A DNA stretch of 64,000 bases from Bacteroidia bacterium (GCA_041391665.1 JAWKNO010000002.1:124001-188000); one strand, 5' to 3'; shown: positions 1-9,001, numbered from the stretch's first letter. Notes: generated by a model not told the origin, from the letters alone. Program-made: numbers and translations.

Positions 1-2
1 CA

Positions 3-1133
3 AATACGATTCGTCGGTATGGAAATAGCGGCGTTTATGAAAAAAATGTACTCAATATCGCACAAGAACATAACCTGAAAGTTTTGTACGGCCTGTGGTT
101 TGATCCTGCGGTTGACTATTATGCTGATACTTTAGCTGTAGAGGAAATCAGGAGGAATACGCTGGCTACCATAGCTCGTTTCAAAGATTATCCTGCGGTA
201 TTGGGGTGGACACTCGGCAACGAAACCTGGGCGAGTCTGAAGTATCATTATGCTCCGCCCTACCTTTCGAGGGTACGCCGCGCACACATCCGATTGATAG
301 AAGAACTGGCCCGTGAGATTAAAAAAATTGACCCTGCGCACCCGGTTTTTGCTGCGCTGGAACATAACCAGGACCTGACTGCCTGTCTGGATGCTTATAG
401 AAGATTTACGCCTTCCGTAGATATCATTGGTATCAATACCTATTACGGCGAAAGAATTCAGACACTGGAAGGAATTGCCAATACGTATATTCCCGACCGC
501 CCGTACCTGGTGTCTTCATTCGGGCCGGTTAAGTATTGGGACCCGAGCACCCCCAACTATGCAAGAAACCTCATTCCGGAAGAAAATTCCAGTTTCGAAA
601 AAGCGCAGAACTATGGACAGAGCTGGACGAAGTATATCGTATCAAACAAAGGCTCTAATGTAGGTGGAATTGCCTTTTGCTGGTCTGACCGTATGGAGGG
701 CACAGCAACATGGTTTGGTATCACTGATTTTAAAGGCAGGCTCAAACCCTCCTATTATGCATTAAAAAATGTGTGGAAAGAGGAAAAAAATGCCCCGCCT
801 TTATATGAAGCTTATATCAATGGTCCGGGTTTTGCCCTCGAACGAGGCAAAACCTACACCTTCCGGGCAGTAACTGAAAACAACCGGAGCTGGAATATGA
901 CCTACGAATGGTTCCTCATGCGTGAAAAATATCTCGATGATTCGGGCGATGTGAAGTTGGCATTCAATGGAAAAGAAGCGTCCATTTATATACCTGACGA
1001 CAAGTATTCGTATCGGCTTTATCTCTATATCAGCGACTTTTATGGCAACGTCGTAACAGCTTCTGAACCCATTGATATTCAAGAGAAACAATCTCAGAAT
1101 CATGAAAATGCAAAACCCCTGAGTGGACGATGA
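3..1133 (+). CDS. GH2-like TIM-barrel protein, 5' truncated by the window edge
   Basis: The frame is open from the first complete codon, so the gene begins left of the window and only about 376 residues are visible. The visible part opens with an NTIRRYGNSG stretch like the GGNSIRTW stretch of the next gene. It continues as a clan A glycosidase-like barrel with the acid/base motif WTLGNETW (Glu codon at 222-224) and ends in a beta-sandwich-like tail. Where the neighbour has ISEWGG, with its catalytic nucleophile Glu, this protein reads VSSFGP, so Ser (codon 516-518) replaces Glu. It may be a non-hydrolytic paralogue, for example a binding protein, or a transglycosylase-like variant. Its stop overlaps the next start as ATGA, so the two are probably translationally coupled. 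The family assignment is from fold-like motifs and the substrate cannot be named. Confidence 0.8.
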   Translation, partial: NTIRRYGNSGVYEKNVLNIAQEHNLKVLYGLWFDPAVDYYADTLAVEEIRRNTLATIARFKDYPAVLGWTLGNETWASLKYHYAPPYLSRVRRAHIRLIEELAREIKKIDPAHPVFAALEHNQDLTACLDAYRRFTPSVDIIGINTYYGERIQTLEGIANTYIPDRPYLVSSFGPVKYWDPSTPNYARNLIPEENSSFEKAQNYGQSWTKYIVSNKGSNVGGIAFCWSDRMEGTATWFGITDFKGRLKPSYYALKNVWKEEKNAPPLYEAYINGPGFALERGKTYTFRAVTENNRSWNMTYEWFLMREKYLDDSGDVKLAFNGKEASIYIPDDKYSYRLYLYISDFYGNVVTASEPIDIQEKQSQNHENAKPLSGR

Positions 1134-2464
1134 AAATAGATAAAGCCACGATATTGCTCATATGTCTGCCCGTGATGTTTGTATGGACGGGTTGCCTCTT
1201 TCCGGAAAAAAAATTCCCCGGAGTAGATGCATCATTTAATAAAACCGTAGAAATACGGCAAGTGGGAAATAAATACCAGCTCTTTCGCAATGGCCAACCA
1301 TACTATATAAAAGGGGCAGGAGGGGATCAGTATTTTGCAGAACTCGCAGCAAATGGGGGCAATTCTATTCGTACATGGTCGACCTACCAACTGACAGAAA
1401 CCCTGGACCAGGCGCAGGCACACGGATTGACAGTCCTGGCTGGACTTGACCTTTGGCCGGAGAGACTGGGCATGGATTACAATGATCCCAATATGGTCGC
1501 TGAGCAGAAAGAACGGATTCGCAAAGATGTCCTCACCTATAAAGACCATCCTGCTCTGTTGATGTGGGGAATCGGGAATGAACTGGATTTGGGGTATGCC
1601 AATGAAGACGTATGGGTAGCGGTCAATGATATTGCAGCTATGATCCATGAGATTGATCCCAATCACCCGACCACCACCATGATCATGCCCAATGCCCGCA
1701 ATACACGGTTGATTGCTGAGAAAGCGCCTGAAATAGATATTCTTTCGTTTAATGTCTTTGGGGCAGCGGGCAAGCTCAATGAAAACCTCCGAAAACCCTG
1801 GTGGGGTTGGAAGGGGCCTTATATTATTTCAGAATGGGGCGGATTGGGTTGGTGGGAAAGACAAACCACGCAGTGGCATGTGCCCATTGATATGTCAGGT
1901 ACACTCAAGGCACAAAAGCTGGTGGAAGTATATACCGAATCTATGCAGGAAGATACATCGTGGTGTATAGGTTCTTATCTGTTTTTTTGGGGAAATAAGC
2001 AGGAGCGCACACATACATGGTTTAGCTTTTTCACGGAAGAAGGGGATCCTACCACGCTGGTTGAGGCAGCCCGTTTCAACTGGACAGGGAAATGGCCAGA
2101 TAACCGCGCACCCGTCATTGACTCTGTAAAACTCAACAACCGGATCGATTCTGAAAACATCTATCTGTATAAAAATCAGCGTTATTCGGCAAAGGTGCTG
2201 GCGAAAGATCCCGAAAACCAGCCGCTTAATTATAAATGGGAAATTCGCCCTGAAGGAAGTTATATCAAGATTACCGGAGGGGACAAAGAAGAGCGGCCAC
2301 AGCCTATTGCCGGGCTGATCGAAACGGTTGAGGACGGCGTAATGACCTTTTTCGCACCTGATAAACCCGGCGCATACCGTATATTTGTGTATATTTCAGA
2401 TCCGGGAAAAAGTACTGCAATCGCAGATATTCCGTTTTTTGTGACCCATCATGCCATCGACTGA
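1130..2464 (+). CDS. lipoprotein GH2-like glycoside hydrolase (clan A TIM barrel)
   Basis: A 444-residue lipoprotein. The N-terminal hydrophobic segment ends in a lipobox WTGC (Cys22), predicting export and lipid anchoring. Residues of about 40-330 look like a GH2/GH5-type barrel: GGNSIRTW on an early strand, WGIGNEL with the likely acid/base Glu151, and ISEWGG with the likely nucleophile Glu235. The last 110 residues form an Ig/cadherin-like sandwich also present in the upstream paralogue. It overlaps that gene by 4 bp and converges on hisS with a 13-bp gap. The pair is probably a tandem duplication co-transcribed from left of the window. The substrate is unknown, and a role on a beta-linked glycan is inference from the clan. 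Confidence 0.82.
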   Translation: MKIDKATILLICLPVMFVWTGCLFPEKKFPGVDASFNKTVEIRQVGNKYQLFRNGQPYYIKGAGGDQYFAELAANGGNSIRTWSTYQLTETLDQAQAHGLTVLAGLDLWPERLGMDYNDPNMVAEQKERIRKDVLTYKDHPALLMWGIGNELDLGYANEDVWVAVNDIAAMIHEIDPNHPTTTMIMPNARNTRLIAEKAPEIDILSFNVFGAAGKLNENLRKPWWGWKGPYIISEWGGLGWWERQTTQWHVPIDMSGTLKAQKLVEVYTESMQEDTSWCIGSYLFFWGNKQERTHTWFSFFTEEGDPTTLVEAARFNWTGKWPDNRAPVIDSVKLNNRIDSENIYLYKNQRYSAKVLAKDPENQPLNYKWEIRPEGSYIKITGGDKEERPQPIAGLIETVEDGVMTFFAPDKPGAYRIFVYISDPGKSTAIADIPFFVTHHAID

Positions 2465-2477
2465 TCGTGCCGGGAAT

Positions 2478-3833
2478 TTAGCCCAATTGTTGGATCAACT
2501 CCTCCATATTTACGGATAGCTGTTCACCTGACAGCATATCTTTTAGCTGGTATTTCCCCGTTTTTATTTCTTCCTCACCGATGATAAGAGTGTAAGGAAT
2601 GGACTTTTTGTCTGCGTAGGAAAACTGTTTGCCAATTTTGGTTTTCTCAGGGTATAGTTCAGCTGCAAAACCCGCTTCGCGCAGAGTGCGCAGCGCGTGG
2701 AGAGCCGCAACCAGGGTGTCCTCACCAAAATTGATGATCAGTACCCGGGAAGTTGAGGCAGATATTTGCCCAAACAAGCCAAGTCCTTCCATGACGTCGT
2801 AGATCCTGTCTGCGCCAAAAGAAATGCCCACACCGGAAAGTCCGCTTTTTCCAAACACGCCGGTGAGGTCTGCATACCGCCCCCCGCCGCCGATACTTCC
2901 CATGGCAAAATTATTGACTTTGACTTCATACACCGTGCCGGTATAGTAGTTTAACCCTCTGGCGAGCTTCAGGTTAAATTCCACTTTTCCAGCAAACCGG
3001 GAGAGATGGCGATAAGTCTGAAGCACTTCCCGAATTTCTGCTACGCCTTTCAGCCCCTCTTCGCAGCCCGTAAAAGCTTTTTCCAGGAAGCCGAGTTTTT
3101 CGTCTGCGGTTCCTTCAAAGGTAATAATTTCAAACAGTTTGTCTGCACCTTCAACGGAAACTCCCCTGTCGCTAAGTTCTTTGCGCACCCCCTCTTCCCC
3201 GATTTTGTCGAGTTTGTCAATGGCTGTGCATATATCCATAAACTTCTCTTTCTGATGGATGACTTCCGCATAGCCGGTGAGGATTTTCCGGTTGTTGAGC
3301 ATAATGGTGAAGTCGTCAAACCCAAGGTTGGAGAACGCTTCGTCGTAGATGCAGATAAACTCTGCTTCAAAGAGCAGAGAGTCAGACCCGACAACGTCGG
3401 CGTCGCACTGGTAAAACTCCCGGTAGCGACCCTTTTGCGGTCTGTCAGCGCGCCATACGGGCTGTATCTGGTATCGTTTGAAGGGGAAGGTAATATCGTT
3501 TTGATTCATCACTACAAACCGGGCAAAAGGCACGGTAAGGTCGTAGCGCAGGGCGCGGCTACTGATCTGAAAACTGAGTTTTTTTGCATCGGAAAAATCG
3601 TCAACATCCTTCAGGAAGTCTCCGGAATTGAGGATTTTGAAAATCAGGCGGTCACCTTCTTCCCCGTATTTTCCCGTCAAAACAGACAGGTTTTCCATTG
3701 CCGGTGTTTCCAAAGGTGCATATCCATATTTGCGGAAAACCTTTCGTATGGTTTCAAATATATATTCTCTCCGAATCATTACTTCCGGGCCGAAGTCCCG
3801 GGTACCTGCCGGAATAGAGGGTCGTTGACTCAT
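2478..3833 (-). CDS. hisS: histidyl-tRNA synthetase
   Basis: A 451-residue class II aminoacyl-tRNA synthetase that charges tRNA-His in the cytoplasm. Visible motifs are motif 1 around LRYDLTVPFARFV, motif 2 around RADRPQKGRYREFYQCD, the histidine-specific GLNYYTGTVYE loop, and motif 3 with GGGGRYADL and GVGISFGADRI. The C-terminal 100 residues match the anticodon-binding domain of the family (LIIGEEE region). Length is normal for bacterial HisRS. The ATG at 3833 begins MSQRPSIPAGTRDF, the usual position just before the PxGxRD motif. It is monocistronic, convergent with the GH2-like gene and divergent from the SPFH gene. Confidence 0.97.
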   Translation of the reverse strand: MSQRPSIPAGTRDFGPEVMIRREYIFETIRKVFRKYGYAPLETPAMENLSVLTGKYGEEGDRLIFKILNSGDFLKDVDDFSDAKKLSFQISSRALRYDLTVPFARFVVMNQNDITFPFKRYQIQPVWRADRPQKGRYREFYQCDADVVGSDSLLFEAEFICIYDEAFSNLGFDDFTIMLNNRKILTGYAEVIHQKEKFMDICTAIDKLDKIGEEGVRKELSDRGVSVEGADKLFEIITFEGTADEKLGFLEKAFTGCEEGLKGVAEIREVLQTYRHLSRFAGKVEFNLKLARGLNYYTGTVYEVKVNNFAMGSIGGGGRYADLTGVFGKSGLSGVGISFGADRIYDVMEGLGLFGQISASTSRVLIINFGEDTLVAALHALRTLREAGFAAELYPEKTKIGKQFSYADKKSIPYTLIIGEEEIKTGKYQLKDMLSGEQLSVNMEELIQQLG

Positions 3834-3951
3834 AAATCATCCATTAAGCCGCAAAAATCCTAATTTTTTTTGTAATATTAGAATTCGTTTTCCGACATAT
3901 TAAGAAATCAAAAGAAATAATCTCCCCAATATTAACTAATCATCTATAACT

Positions 3952-4893
3952 ATGGAACCATTTGCACTAGTAGGAGCCGGAATTTTTGCCGGGTTTTTGT
4001 TTATCAGAAGCGGCTGGGTTATTGTCAGACAAAAACAAGCGGTAGTGATTCAGCGTTTTGGCAAGTTTCAACGGGTAGCGAATGCTGGCTTTCAGTTTAA
4101 AATTCCTTTTGCTGATCAGGTCGCCGGAAAAATCAGTCTCAAAGTACAACAACTTGATGTAAAAGTTGAGACTAAGACCAAAGACGATGTATTTGTTCAT
4201 ATGAAAATTTCGGTTCAATATCAGGTTGTTCCTGGTAAAGTTTATGACGCTTTCTATGAATTGGAAGATCCGCAAATGCAAATTACCTCTTATGTTTTTG
4301 ATACTGTCCGTGCGGAAGTACCTAAAATGAAACTCGATGAAGTTTTTGCACGGAAAGATGATATCGCGATTGCCATTAAAGCCGAACTGGAAGAAGCAAT
4401 GGACAATTACGGGTATGGAATCGTCAAAGCACTCGTAACCGATATTGACCCTGATGAGCAAGTGAAAAAGTCGATGAACAGGATCAATGCCGCAGAGCGT
4501 GAAAAAGTCGCTGCTATGTACGAAGCAGAAGCTGAAAGAATCAAAATTGTCGCTATCGCTCAAGCCGAAGCAGAAAGTAAAAAACTTCAGGGACAGGGTA
4601 TTGCTGACCAGCGTCGTGAGATTGCCAAAGGGCTTGAAGACTCCGTCGAAGCACTCAATAAAGTAGGTATCAACTCTCAGGAAGCTTCCGCGCTGATCGT
4701 CGTTACCCAACACTATGACACCTTGCAGTCTATTGGCTCTAACTCCAGAACCAATGTGCTCCTGATGCCTAACTCTCCATCCAATGCCAGCGACATGATG
4801 AACCAAATGGTAACATCTTTTACTGCAGCAAGCATGATGGGCGACGAAATGAAAAAAGGTTTGCCCCTGAAAAAGAAGGAACTCGAGCAATAA
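3952..4893 (+). CDS. SPFH/Band 7 membrane protein (stomatin/HIR-like)
   Basis: A 313-residue SPFH-domain protein. One N-terminal membrane segment (residues of about 3-20) is followed by the Band 7 domain (VIVRQKQAVVIQRFGKFQ to about residue 190), then an Ala/Glu-rich coiled coil (EAEAERIKIVAIAQAEAES) and a Met/Asn-rich tail. Family members form large oligomeric membrane rings or microdomains that often modulate proteases or membrane fluidity. There is no NfeD-like or FtsH partner next to it, so no specific partner can be assigned. It stands alone between hisS (divergent) and a strong terminator at 4987-5023. Length and domain order are normal for the stomatin/hypersensitive-induced-response group. 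Confidence 0.9.
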   Translation: MEPFALVGAGIFAGFLFIRSGWVIVRQKQAVVIQRFGKFQRVANAGFQFKIPFADQVAGKISLKVQQLDVKVETKTKDDVFVHMKISVQYQVVPGKVYDAFYELEDPQMQITSYVFDTVRAEVPKMKLDEVFARKDDIAIAIKAELEEAMDNYGYGIVKALVTDIDPDEQVKKSMNRINAAEREKVAAMYEAEAERIKIVAIAQAEAESKKLQGQGIADQRREIAKGLEDSVEALNKVGINSQEASALIVVTQHYDTLQSIGSNSRTNVLLMPNSPSNASDMMNQMVTSFTAASMMGDEMKKGLPLKKKELEQ

Positions 4894-4986
4894 TAAGTAT
4901 TACAAAAATTTAATTCCTGCTGGTTTTTTTGAATATTATTCGATTAATTAGCAAGATAAGTAGTGAAGTAGTTTGAGTTTGGTTCT

Positions 4987-5023
4987 GTGGGAGCGGATGT
5001 TTTCCGGCTCCCACTTTTTTTTT
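4987..5023 (+). terminator. rho-independent terminator
   Basis: A perfect 8-bp stem, GTGGGAGC (4987-4994) with GCTCCCAC (5007-5014), is followed directly by nine T residues. It sits 94 bp after the SPFH gene. It also argues against any start for the next gene upstream of about 5025. Confidence 0.9.
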
Positions 5024-5099
5024 GCGTAATAATTTCCTTTCTAAAAGTTTGTCATCCTGCTCAAAAGATAAGAGATTCGGCACAAAATCATTAAAACAA

Positions 5100-6002
5100 A
5101 TGAAACCAACCCTCCTCATACTTGCTGCAGGCATCGGAAGTCGTTATGGAAGTTTAAAACAAATTGATGGCCTGGGCCCCAGCGGAGAGACAATTATAGA
5201 TTATTCTGTATATGATGCTATCCGCGCTGGCTTTGGTAAAGTTGTATTTGTAATCAGGAAAAGTATTGAACAAGAGTTTAAGGATAGCTTTTCCGGCAAA
5301 TTTTCTTCTGAAATCGAGGTGGATTACGTCCTTCAGGAAATCGAATATGTGCCCCAGGGGCTTTCCTATACCCCCGAAAGAGTCAAACCCTGGGGAACAG
5401 GCCAGGCAGTGCTTGTTGCCCGCGATGTGATACAGGAACCTTTTGCCATGATCAACGCCGATGATTTCTACGGAAAAGAAGCCTTTGAAACTATGGCCCG
5501 ATTCCTTATGACGCTCGATATCACTCAGCCTACTTTTTGTATGGTGGGCTATAAACTGGAAAATACGCTTTCAGAGCATGGTTTTGTGTCCCGTGGAGTC
5601 TGTGTCAGTGATGAAAATGATTTCCTGCTGACAGTTACCGAGAGAACAAAAATCGGTGTTTCCGGCGATAAAATTGTCTATCAGGAAGGGGAAACGGAAG
5701 TTTCGCTTCCTCCCGACACGATTGTCTCCATGAATATGTTCGGATTTACGCCTGCATTATTTCCGATGGCAGAATCGTATTTTTCCGCATTCATCCGAGA
5801 AAATGGCTTTAACCCCAAGTCTGAATTTTATGTGCCTTCTATCCTCAGCCGGATGATCGATGAAAAACGTGGATCAGTAAAAGTGCTGAGTTCTGATGCT
5901 ACCTGGTTTGGGGTAACTTACAAAGAAGACCGCCCGATTGTGGTTGGAAAGATTGCTGAACTGGTAGAAAAAGGTGATTATCCCCCAAAATTATGGGCGT
6001 AG
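5100..6002 (+). CDS. sugar-1-phosphate nucleotidyltransferase (NTP_transferase)
   Basis: A 300-residue nucleotidyltransferase of the GT-A-like NTP_transferase superfamily. The N-terminus LAAGIGSRYGSLKQ is the nucleotide-binding signature with its conserved Arg and Lys, and INADDFYG is the metal-binding aspartate site. The ATG at 5100 is chosen because the signature begins seven residues later, and an earlier in-frame TTG at 5022 lies inside the terminator. It overlaps the N-acetylhexosamine kinase gene by 10 bp. The coupled pair suggests that this enzyme turns the kinase product, a hexosamine 1-phosphate, into a UDP-sugar. The nucleotide and sugar specificities are inferred from context only. 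Confidence 0.85.
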   Translation: MKPTLLILAAGIGSRYGSLKQIDGLGPSGETIIDYSVYDAIRAGFGKVVFVIRKSIEQEFKDSFSGKFSSEIEVDYVLQEIEYVPQGLSYTPERVKPWGTGQAVLVARDVIQEPFAMINADDFYGKEAFETMARFLMTLDITQPTFCMVGYKLENTLSEHGFVSRGVCVSDENDFLLTVTERTKIGVSGDKIVYQEGETEVSLPPDTIVSMNMFGFTPALFPMAESYFSAFIRENGFNPKSEFYVPSILSRMIDEKRGSVKVLSSDATWFGVTYKEDRPIVVGKIAELVEKGDYPPKLWA

Positions 6003-7108
6003 CAGAAGAAGCGTATCTTCAGGAAATTCTGAAACACTTTGTCATTTATGGCGATTTTGTTTCAGCCAAACCATTTGGCTCAGGCCACATCCATGATACC
6101 TCGCTGGTAGAATTTTCTCAGGCTGGTATCCCGGTTCGCTATATCCTTCAACGGGTAAATCACGAGGTATTTACCCGTACCCGCATGGTCTGTGAAAATA
6201 TCGCTACAGTCTGCGAGCATATCCACCGCCGGCTGGTTGATTTTCGTATGCCCGATATTTCCCGCCGTTGTATGACCGTGATCCCCGCTACCAATCGTCT
6301 GGCATTTTATCAGGATCACGAGGGCAACTTCTGGCGGGTGTTTTTGTTTATCGAAGGTACAGTTGCAGTCAATGAGGTGGAATCCCCTGCGCAGGCTTAT
6401 CAGGCCGCGTATGCGATCGGAGAATTTCAGCGATACCTATCCGACCTTTCGCCGGCAGCCATCGGTGAGTCTCTCCCGCAATTTCACCATATTGGCTGGC
6501 GTTATGAGAATCTTGAAAAAGCCATTGCTGAAAACCCGGCCAAACGGCTTGATTGGGTAAAAGCAGAGGTAGATTTTGCGCTTCAAATGAAAGATCAGCT
6601 GATGGGTATCCTCAGTCTGCTCGATTCCGGCACAATCCCTGTCAGAGTTACTCACAATGATACCAAAATCAATAATGTCCTGCTGGATGTGTCTACAGGG
6701 GATGGTGTCTGTGTCATTGATCTGGATACGGTCATGCCGGGCTCAGTGATTTATGACTTTGGCGACATGGTACGTACCTTTACCAGTCCTTCTCCTGAAG
6801 ACGAAACGGATCTCTCAAAGGTATATCTTCGGATGGATATTTTCCATGCGCTGACCGAAGGGTATCTTGCCTCCGCAGGAGAATTTCTTCTCCCGGTAGA
6901 AATCGAAAATCTCGTTTTTGGCGCCCGCCTTATCACTATGATAATGGGGATACGGTTTTTGACAGATTACCTCAACGGCGATATTTATTACAAAATTCAT
7001 TATCCCGAACACAACCTTCATCGCTGCCGGAATCAGTTTCAGCTTACCCGTAGTATTCTGGAAAATGAAGCAGAAATGATGTCGGTGGTTAAGAATCTGA
7101 TGATTTGA
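5993..7108 (+). CDS. nahK: N-acetylhexosamine 1-kinase-like phosphotransferase (NahK family)
   Basis: A 371-residue protein of the APH/choline-kinase-like fold that resembles bifidobacterial NahK throughout. Matching segments are FGSGHIHDT near the start (ATP loop), RYILQRVNHEVF, the catalytic loop VRVTHNDTKINNVLLD, the DFG-like VIDLDTVMPGSVIYDFGD, and RFLTDYLNGDIYYKIHYPEHN near the C-terminus. NahK phosphorylates GlcNAc and GalNAc at the anomeric carbon using ATP. The start ATG lies inside the nucleotidyltransferase gene (10-bp overlap), so the two are very probably made together and form a kinase-to-UDP-sugar salvage step. The exact sugar is unproven, since related kinases in this group vary in substrate. 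Confidence 0.88.
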   Translation: MGVAEEAYLQEILKHFVIYGDFVSAKPFGSGHIHDTSLVEFSQAGIPVRYILQRVNHEVFTRTRMVCENIATVCEHIHRRLVDFRMPDISRRCMTVIPATNRLAFYQDHEGNFWRVFLFIEGTVAVNEVESPAQAYQAAYAIGEFQRYLSDLSPAAIGESLPQFHHIGWRYENLEKAIAENPAKRLDWVKAEVDFALQMKDQLMGILSLLDSGTIPVRVTHNDTKINNVLLDVSTGDGVCVIDLDTVMPGSVIYDFGDMVRTFTSPSPEDETDLSKVYLRMDIFHALTEGYLASAGEFLLPVEIENLVFGARLITMIMGIRFLTDYLNGDIYYKIHYPEHNLHRCRNQFQLTRSILENEAEMMSVVKNLMI

Positions 7109-7152
7109 AAAGACGGTAAGACAGAGAAATCGTTGGATTTTCTGCCTTACCG
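7103..7152 (-). terminator. probable terminator of the YCF48-like gene
   Basis: CGGTAAG (7114-7120) pairs with CTTACCG (7146-7152), and CAGA (7122-7125) pairs with TCTG (7141-7144). The one mismatch becomes a G-U pair on the minus strand, where the stem is followed by a TCTTTTC run. It lies 35 bp past the stop of the minus-strand gene and abuts the 3' end of the kinase gene. Confidence 0.5.
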
Positions 7153-7186
7153 CACAACACAACCTGTCTTTCAGGCATAGGGGTGC

Positions 7187-8686
7187 CTATTGAAACACAA
7201 TTTTTCCCGACACAGCCTGTCCCTCAGGGCTAATTATCCGATAAAAATACAGGCCTGCGGGTAATCCGTTTTTTTCTATCACAAATCCTTCCTCCGGAGA
7301 AAAAGGCTGAATACGCGAAATATTTCCCGCCATATCAAAAATGATCAGGGTGAATTCTCCTTCCGGTGTGGAAGGGTGCGTTTTCACTACATCTATTTTT
7401 GCCTGATAAGACACCGGATTGGGAAATACCAGAACATGGAAAGGCAACGCCATCAGGTTCATTCCCAATGAGTCCACCACTACCAGGGTTTGGGTTGCCG
7501 TATCACTGCACAGTCCGTCGGAGGCGATAAGCCGGATGAGATAATTTCCGCTCACCGGAAAGCTGTCAGCCGGGCTTTGCTGTGTACTGGTATTGCCATT
7601 TCCAAAATCCCAAAACCAGTTGGTGGCGTTCTGGCTGCTGTCACTAAAACTCACCGTGTTGCCGGTGGTAAGATCAAGTGTATCGACTGACATGCCAAAA
7701 GCGGCAACGGTCGTGCACTTCACCGGTTTGTAAATGAAGATAATTCCATGATCACCACAAAACCAGCCGCAGGTATCGGCAACCATATAAATGGAACGTA
7801 TATCCCGGCTGGTGCCACTGTTTTCTGCTATCCACGTCTGTCCGCCATCGGTAGTATGTCTTACCATTCCTCCGTCTCCGACGGCCCAGCCGGTAGAGTC
7901 GTTGACAAAGTCGATGTCGGCCAGGTCGCGACCTGTGCCGCTGGACTGCGAAACCCAGGTGAGGCCCCCATCGTTGGAGGTGATGATTTTGCCGTTGTCG
8001 CCTGCCGCCCATGCGCGATTCTGGCCCGAAAAAGTTACTGCTGCCAGATCCCTGTCTGTGCCTGCATTTACTTTCAGCCAGCTTTGGCCGCCGTCAGCCG
8101 TATGAAGTACGGTACCATCGTCGCCAACGGCGACGCCATTGAGTGTATCGGAAAAATAAATTCCGTACAGGTCTCTGTTTGTAGGGGTATTTTGGGATTG
8201 CCAGCTTTGGCCGCCATCTGATGAAAACGCAACATATCCTTCACTTCCGGCGATCCAGCCGTGAACATGATCTGTAAAAAAAATGTCGTTGAGTTCTTCC
8301 TCAAAACCGGAAATGTCTGACTGCCACGAGATGCCTCCGTTTTGTGTGCGGGCGATCAGTCCTTCATTGTGGTCGGGAGAATGTCGACCCACGACAATTC
8401 CCGACAAAGTGTCAAACATCCATGCAGCATTGATTTCGGCGTTTTCCCGTCCGATTCCCTGAGAAAGCCAGTTGATGCCGCTGTTGCTGGTATGGCGGAT
8501 ATTGTTGCCGGTCTGCCCGCCATCGGTTTCTCCGAATGCCCATCCGGTAGCCGGATTGACAAAAAATATCTCCTCCAGATCGCGGTCTGTATGGGATTGT
8601 TGGGGCGTCCACTGTTGCTGAGCAAAAGCAAACCCGCAAAAAAGCAAGATTAAGCAAAGGGTCAGGTGTAAATCTTTACTGTTCAT
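7187..8686 (-). CDS. secreted YCF48-like beta-propeller protein with PKD and T9SS domains
   Basis: A 499-residue secreted protein. A signal peptide (MNSKDLHLTLCLILLF, cleaved after FAFAQ) is followed by about six propeller repeats. Each carries a GWA(F/A/V)G element and a DGGQ(S/T)W element, as in the YCF48/sialidase-like family. Then come a PKD domain (NWFWDFGNGNTS) and a T9SS type A sorting domain starting at FPNPVSYQAKI and ending near SGKIVFQ. The ATG at 8686 is preferred because the longer open frame would add a non-hydrophobic leader translated from the intergenic repeat region. It is probably exported through the T9SS to the cell surface. The function of such proteins in Bacteroidota is unclear, with adhesion or assembly suggested. 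Confidence 0.88.
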   Translation of the reverse strand: MNSKDLHLTLCLILLFCGFAFAQQQWTPQQSHTDRDLEEIFFVNPATGWAFGETDGGQTGNNIRHTSNSGINWLSQGIGRENAEINAAWMFDTLSGIVVGRHSPDHNEGLIARTQNGGISWQSDISGFEEELNDIFFTDHVHGWIAGSEGYVAFSSDGGQSWQSQNTPTNRDLYGIYFSDTLNGVAVGDDGTVLHTADGGQSWLKVNAGTDRDLAAVTFSGQNRAWAAGDNGKIITSNDGGLTWVSQSSGTGRDLADIDFVNDSTGWAVGDGGMVRHTTDGGQTWIAENSGTSRDIRSIYMVADTCGWFCGDHGIIFIYKPVKCTTVAAFGMSVDTLDLTTGNTVSFSDSSQNATNWFWDFGNGNTSTQQSPADSFPVSGNYLIRLIASDGLCSDTATQTLVVVDSLGMNLMALPFHVLVFPNPVSYQAKIDVVKTHPSTPEGEFTLIIFDMAGNISRIQPFSPEEGFVIEKNGLPAGLYFYRIISPEGQAVSGKIVFQ

Positions 8687-8829
8687 AGCCTGTTGTTTCA
8701 TTTGATGGTTGAAAAACAGGTCGTGTTGTGTGATGGTAAATTTGGGTGGCAATTTGTTGGTAATAAAATAAATAGAACTGAACCGGGAAAAAAGGTGATT
8801 CAAGTGGGTGGGGAATCTTTCGTGGCTAG

Positions 8830-9000
8830 CATAGGTGCGCCGCAAGGCGCGTGTCCGGTGGGGTTCGAGAGCCTCACCCACCGGTTTTGATGCGCGCTGC
8901 GGCGCCAATATCGACCGGTGGCTGAGGTTACTCGAAGCCCCGGTCGCATAGGTGCGCCGCACGGCGCGTGTCCGGTGGCTGAGCGTAGTCGAAGCCCCGG
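8830..9000. repeat. GC-rich REP-like intergenic repeat mosaic
   Basis: Fills the 315-bp gap between two minus-strand T9SS genes. A unit beginning CATAGGTGCGCCGC occurs at 8830-8861 and 8947-8977, with hairpin GCGCC-GCAA/GCAC-GGCGC. A 29-bp unit CCGGTGGCTGAG...TCGAAGCCCCGG occurs at 8915-8943 and 8972-9000. CCGGTGGG (8855-8862) pairs with CCCACCGG (8877-8884). The composition is far more GC-rich than the flanks. Sequence 8687-8829 shows nothing else I can name. Confidence 0.75.
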
Positions 9001-9001
9001 A

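Noticed and set aside
3967..4890. 307-codon open frame antisense to the SPFH gene
   Set aside because: The SPFH protein is clearly encoded on the plus strand; the antisense translation has no domain.
5022..5099. Upstream TTG start for the nucleotidyltransferase
   Set aside because: It would place the first codons inside the T run of a strong terminator, and the extra residues are not family-like.
8687..8962. N-terminal extension of the YCF48-like protein
   Set aside because: The added residues come from the GC-rich repeat mosaic, and a signal peptide begins at ATG 8686.
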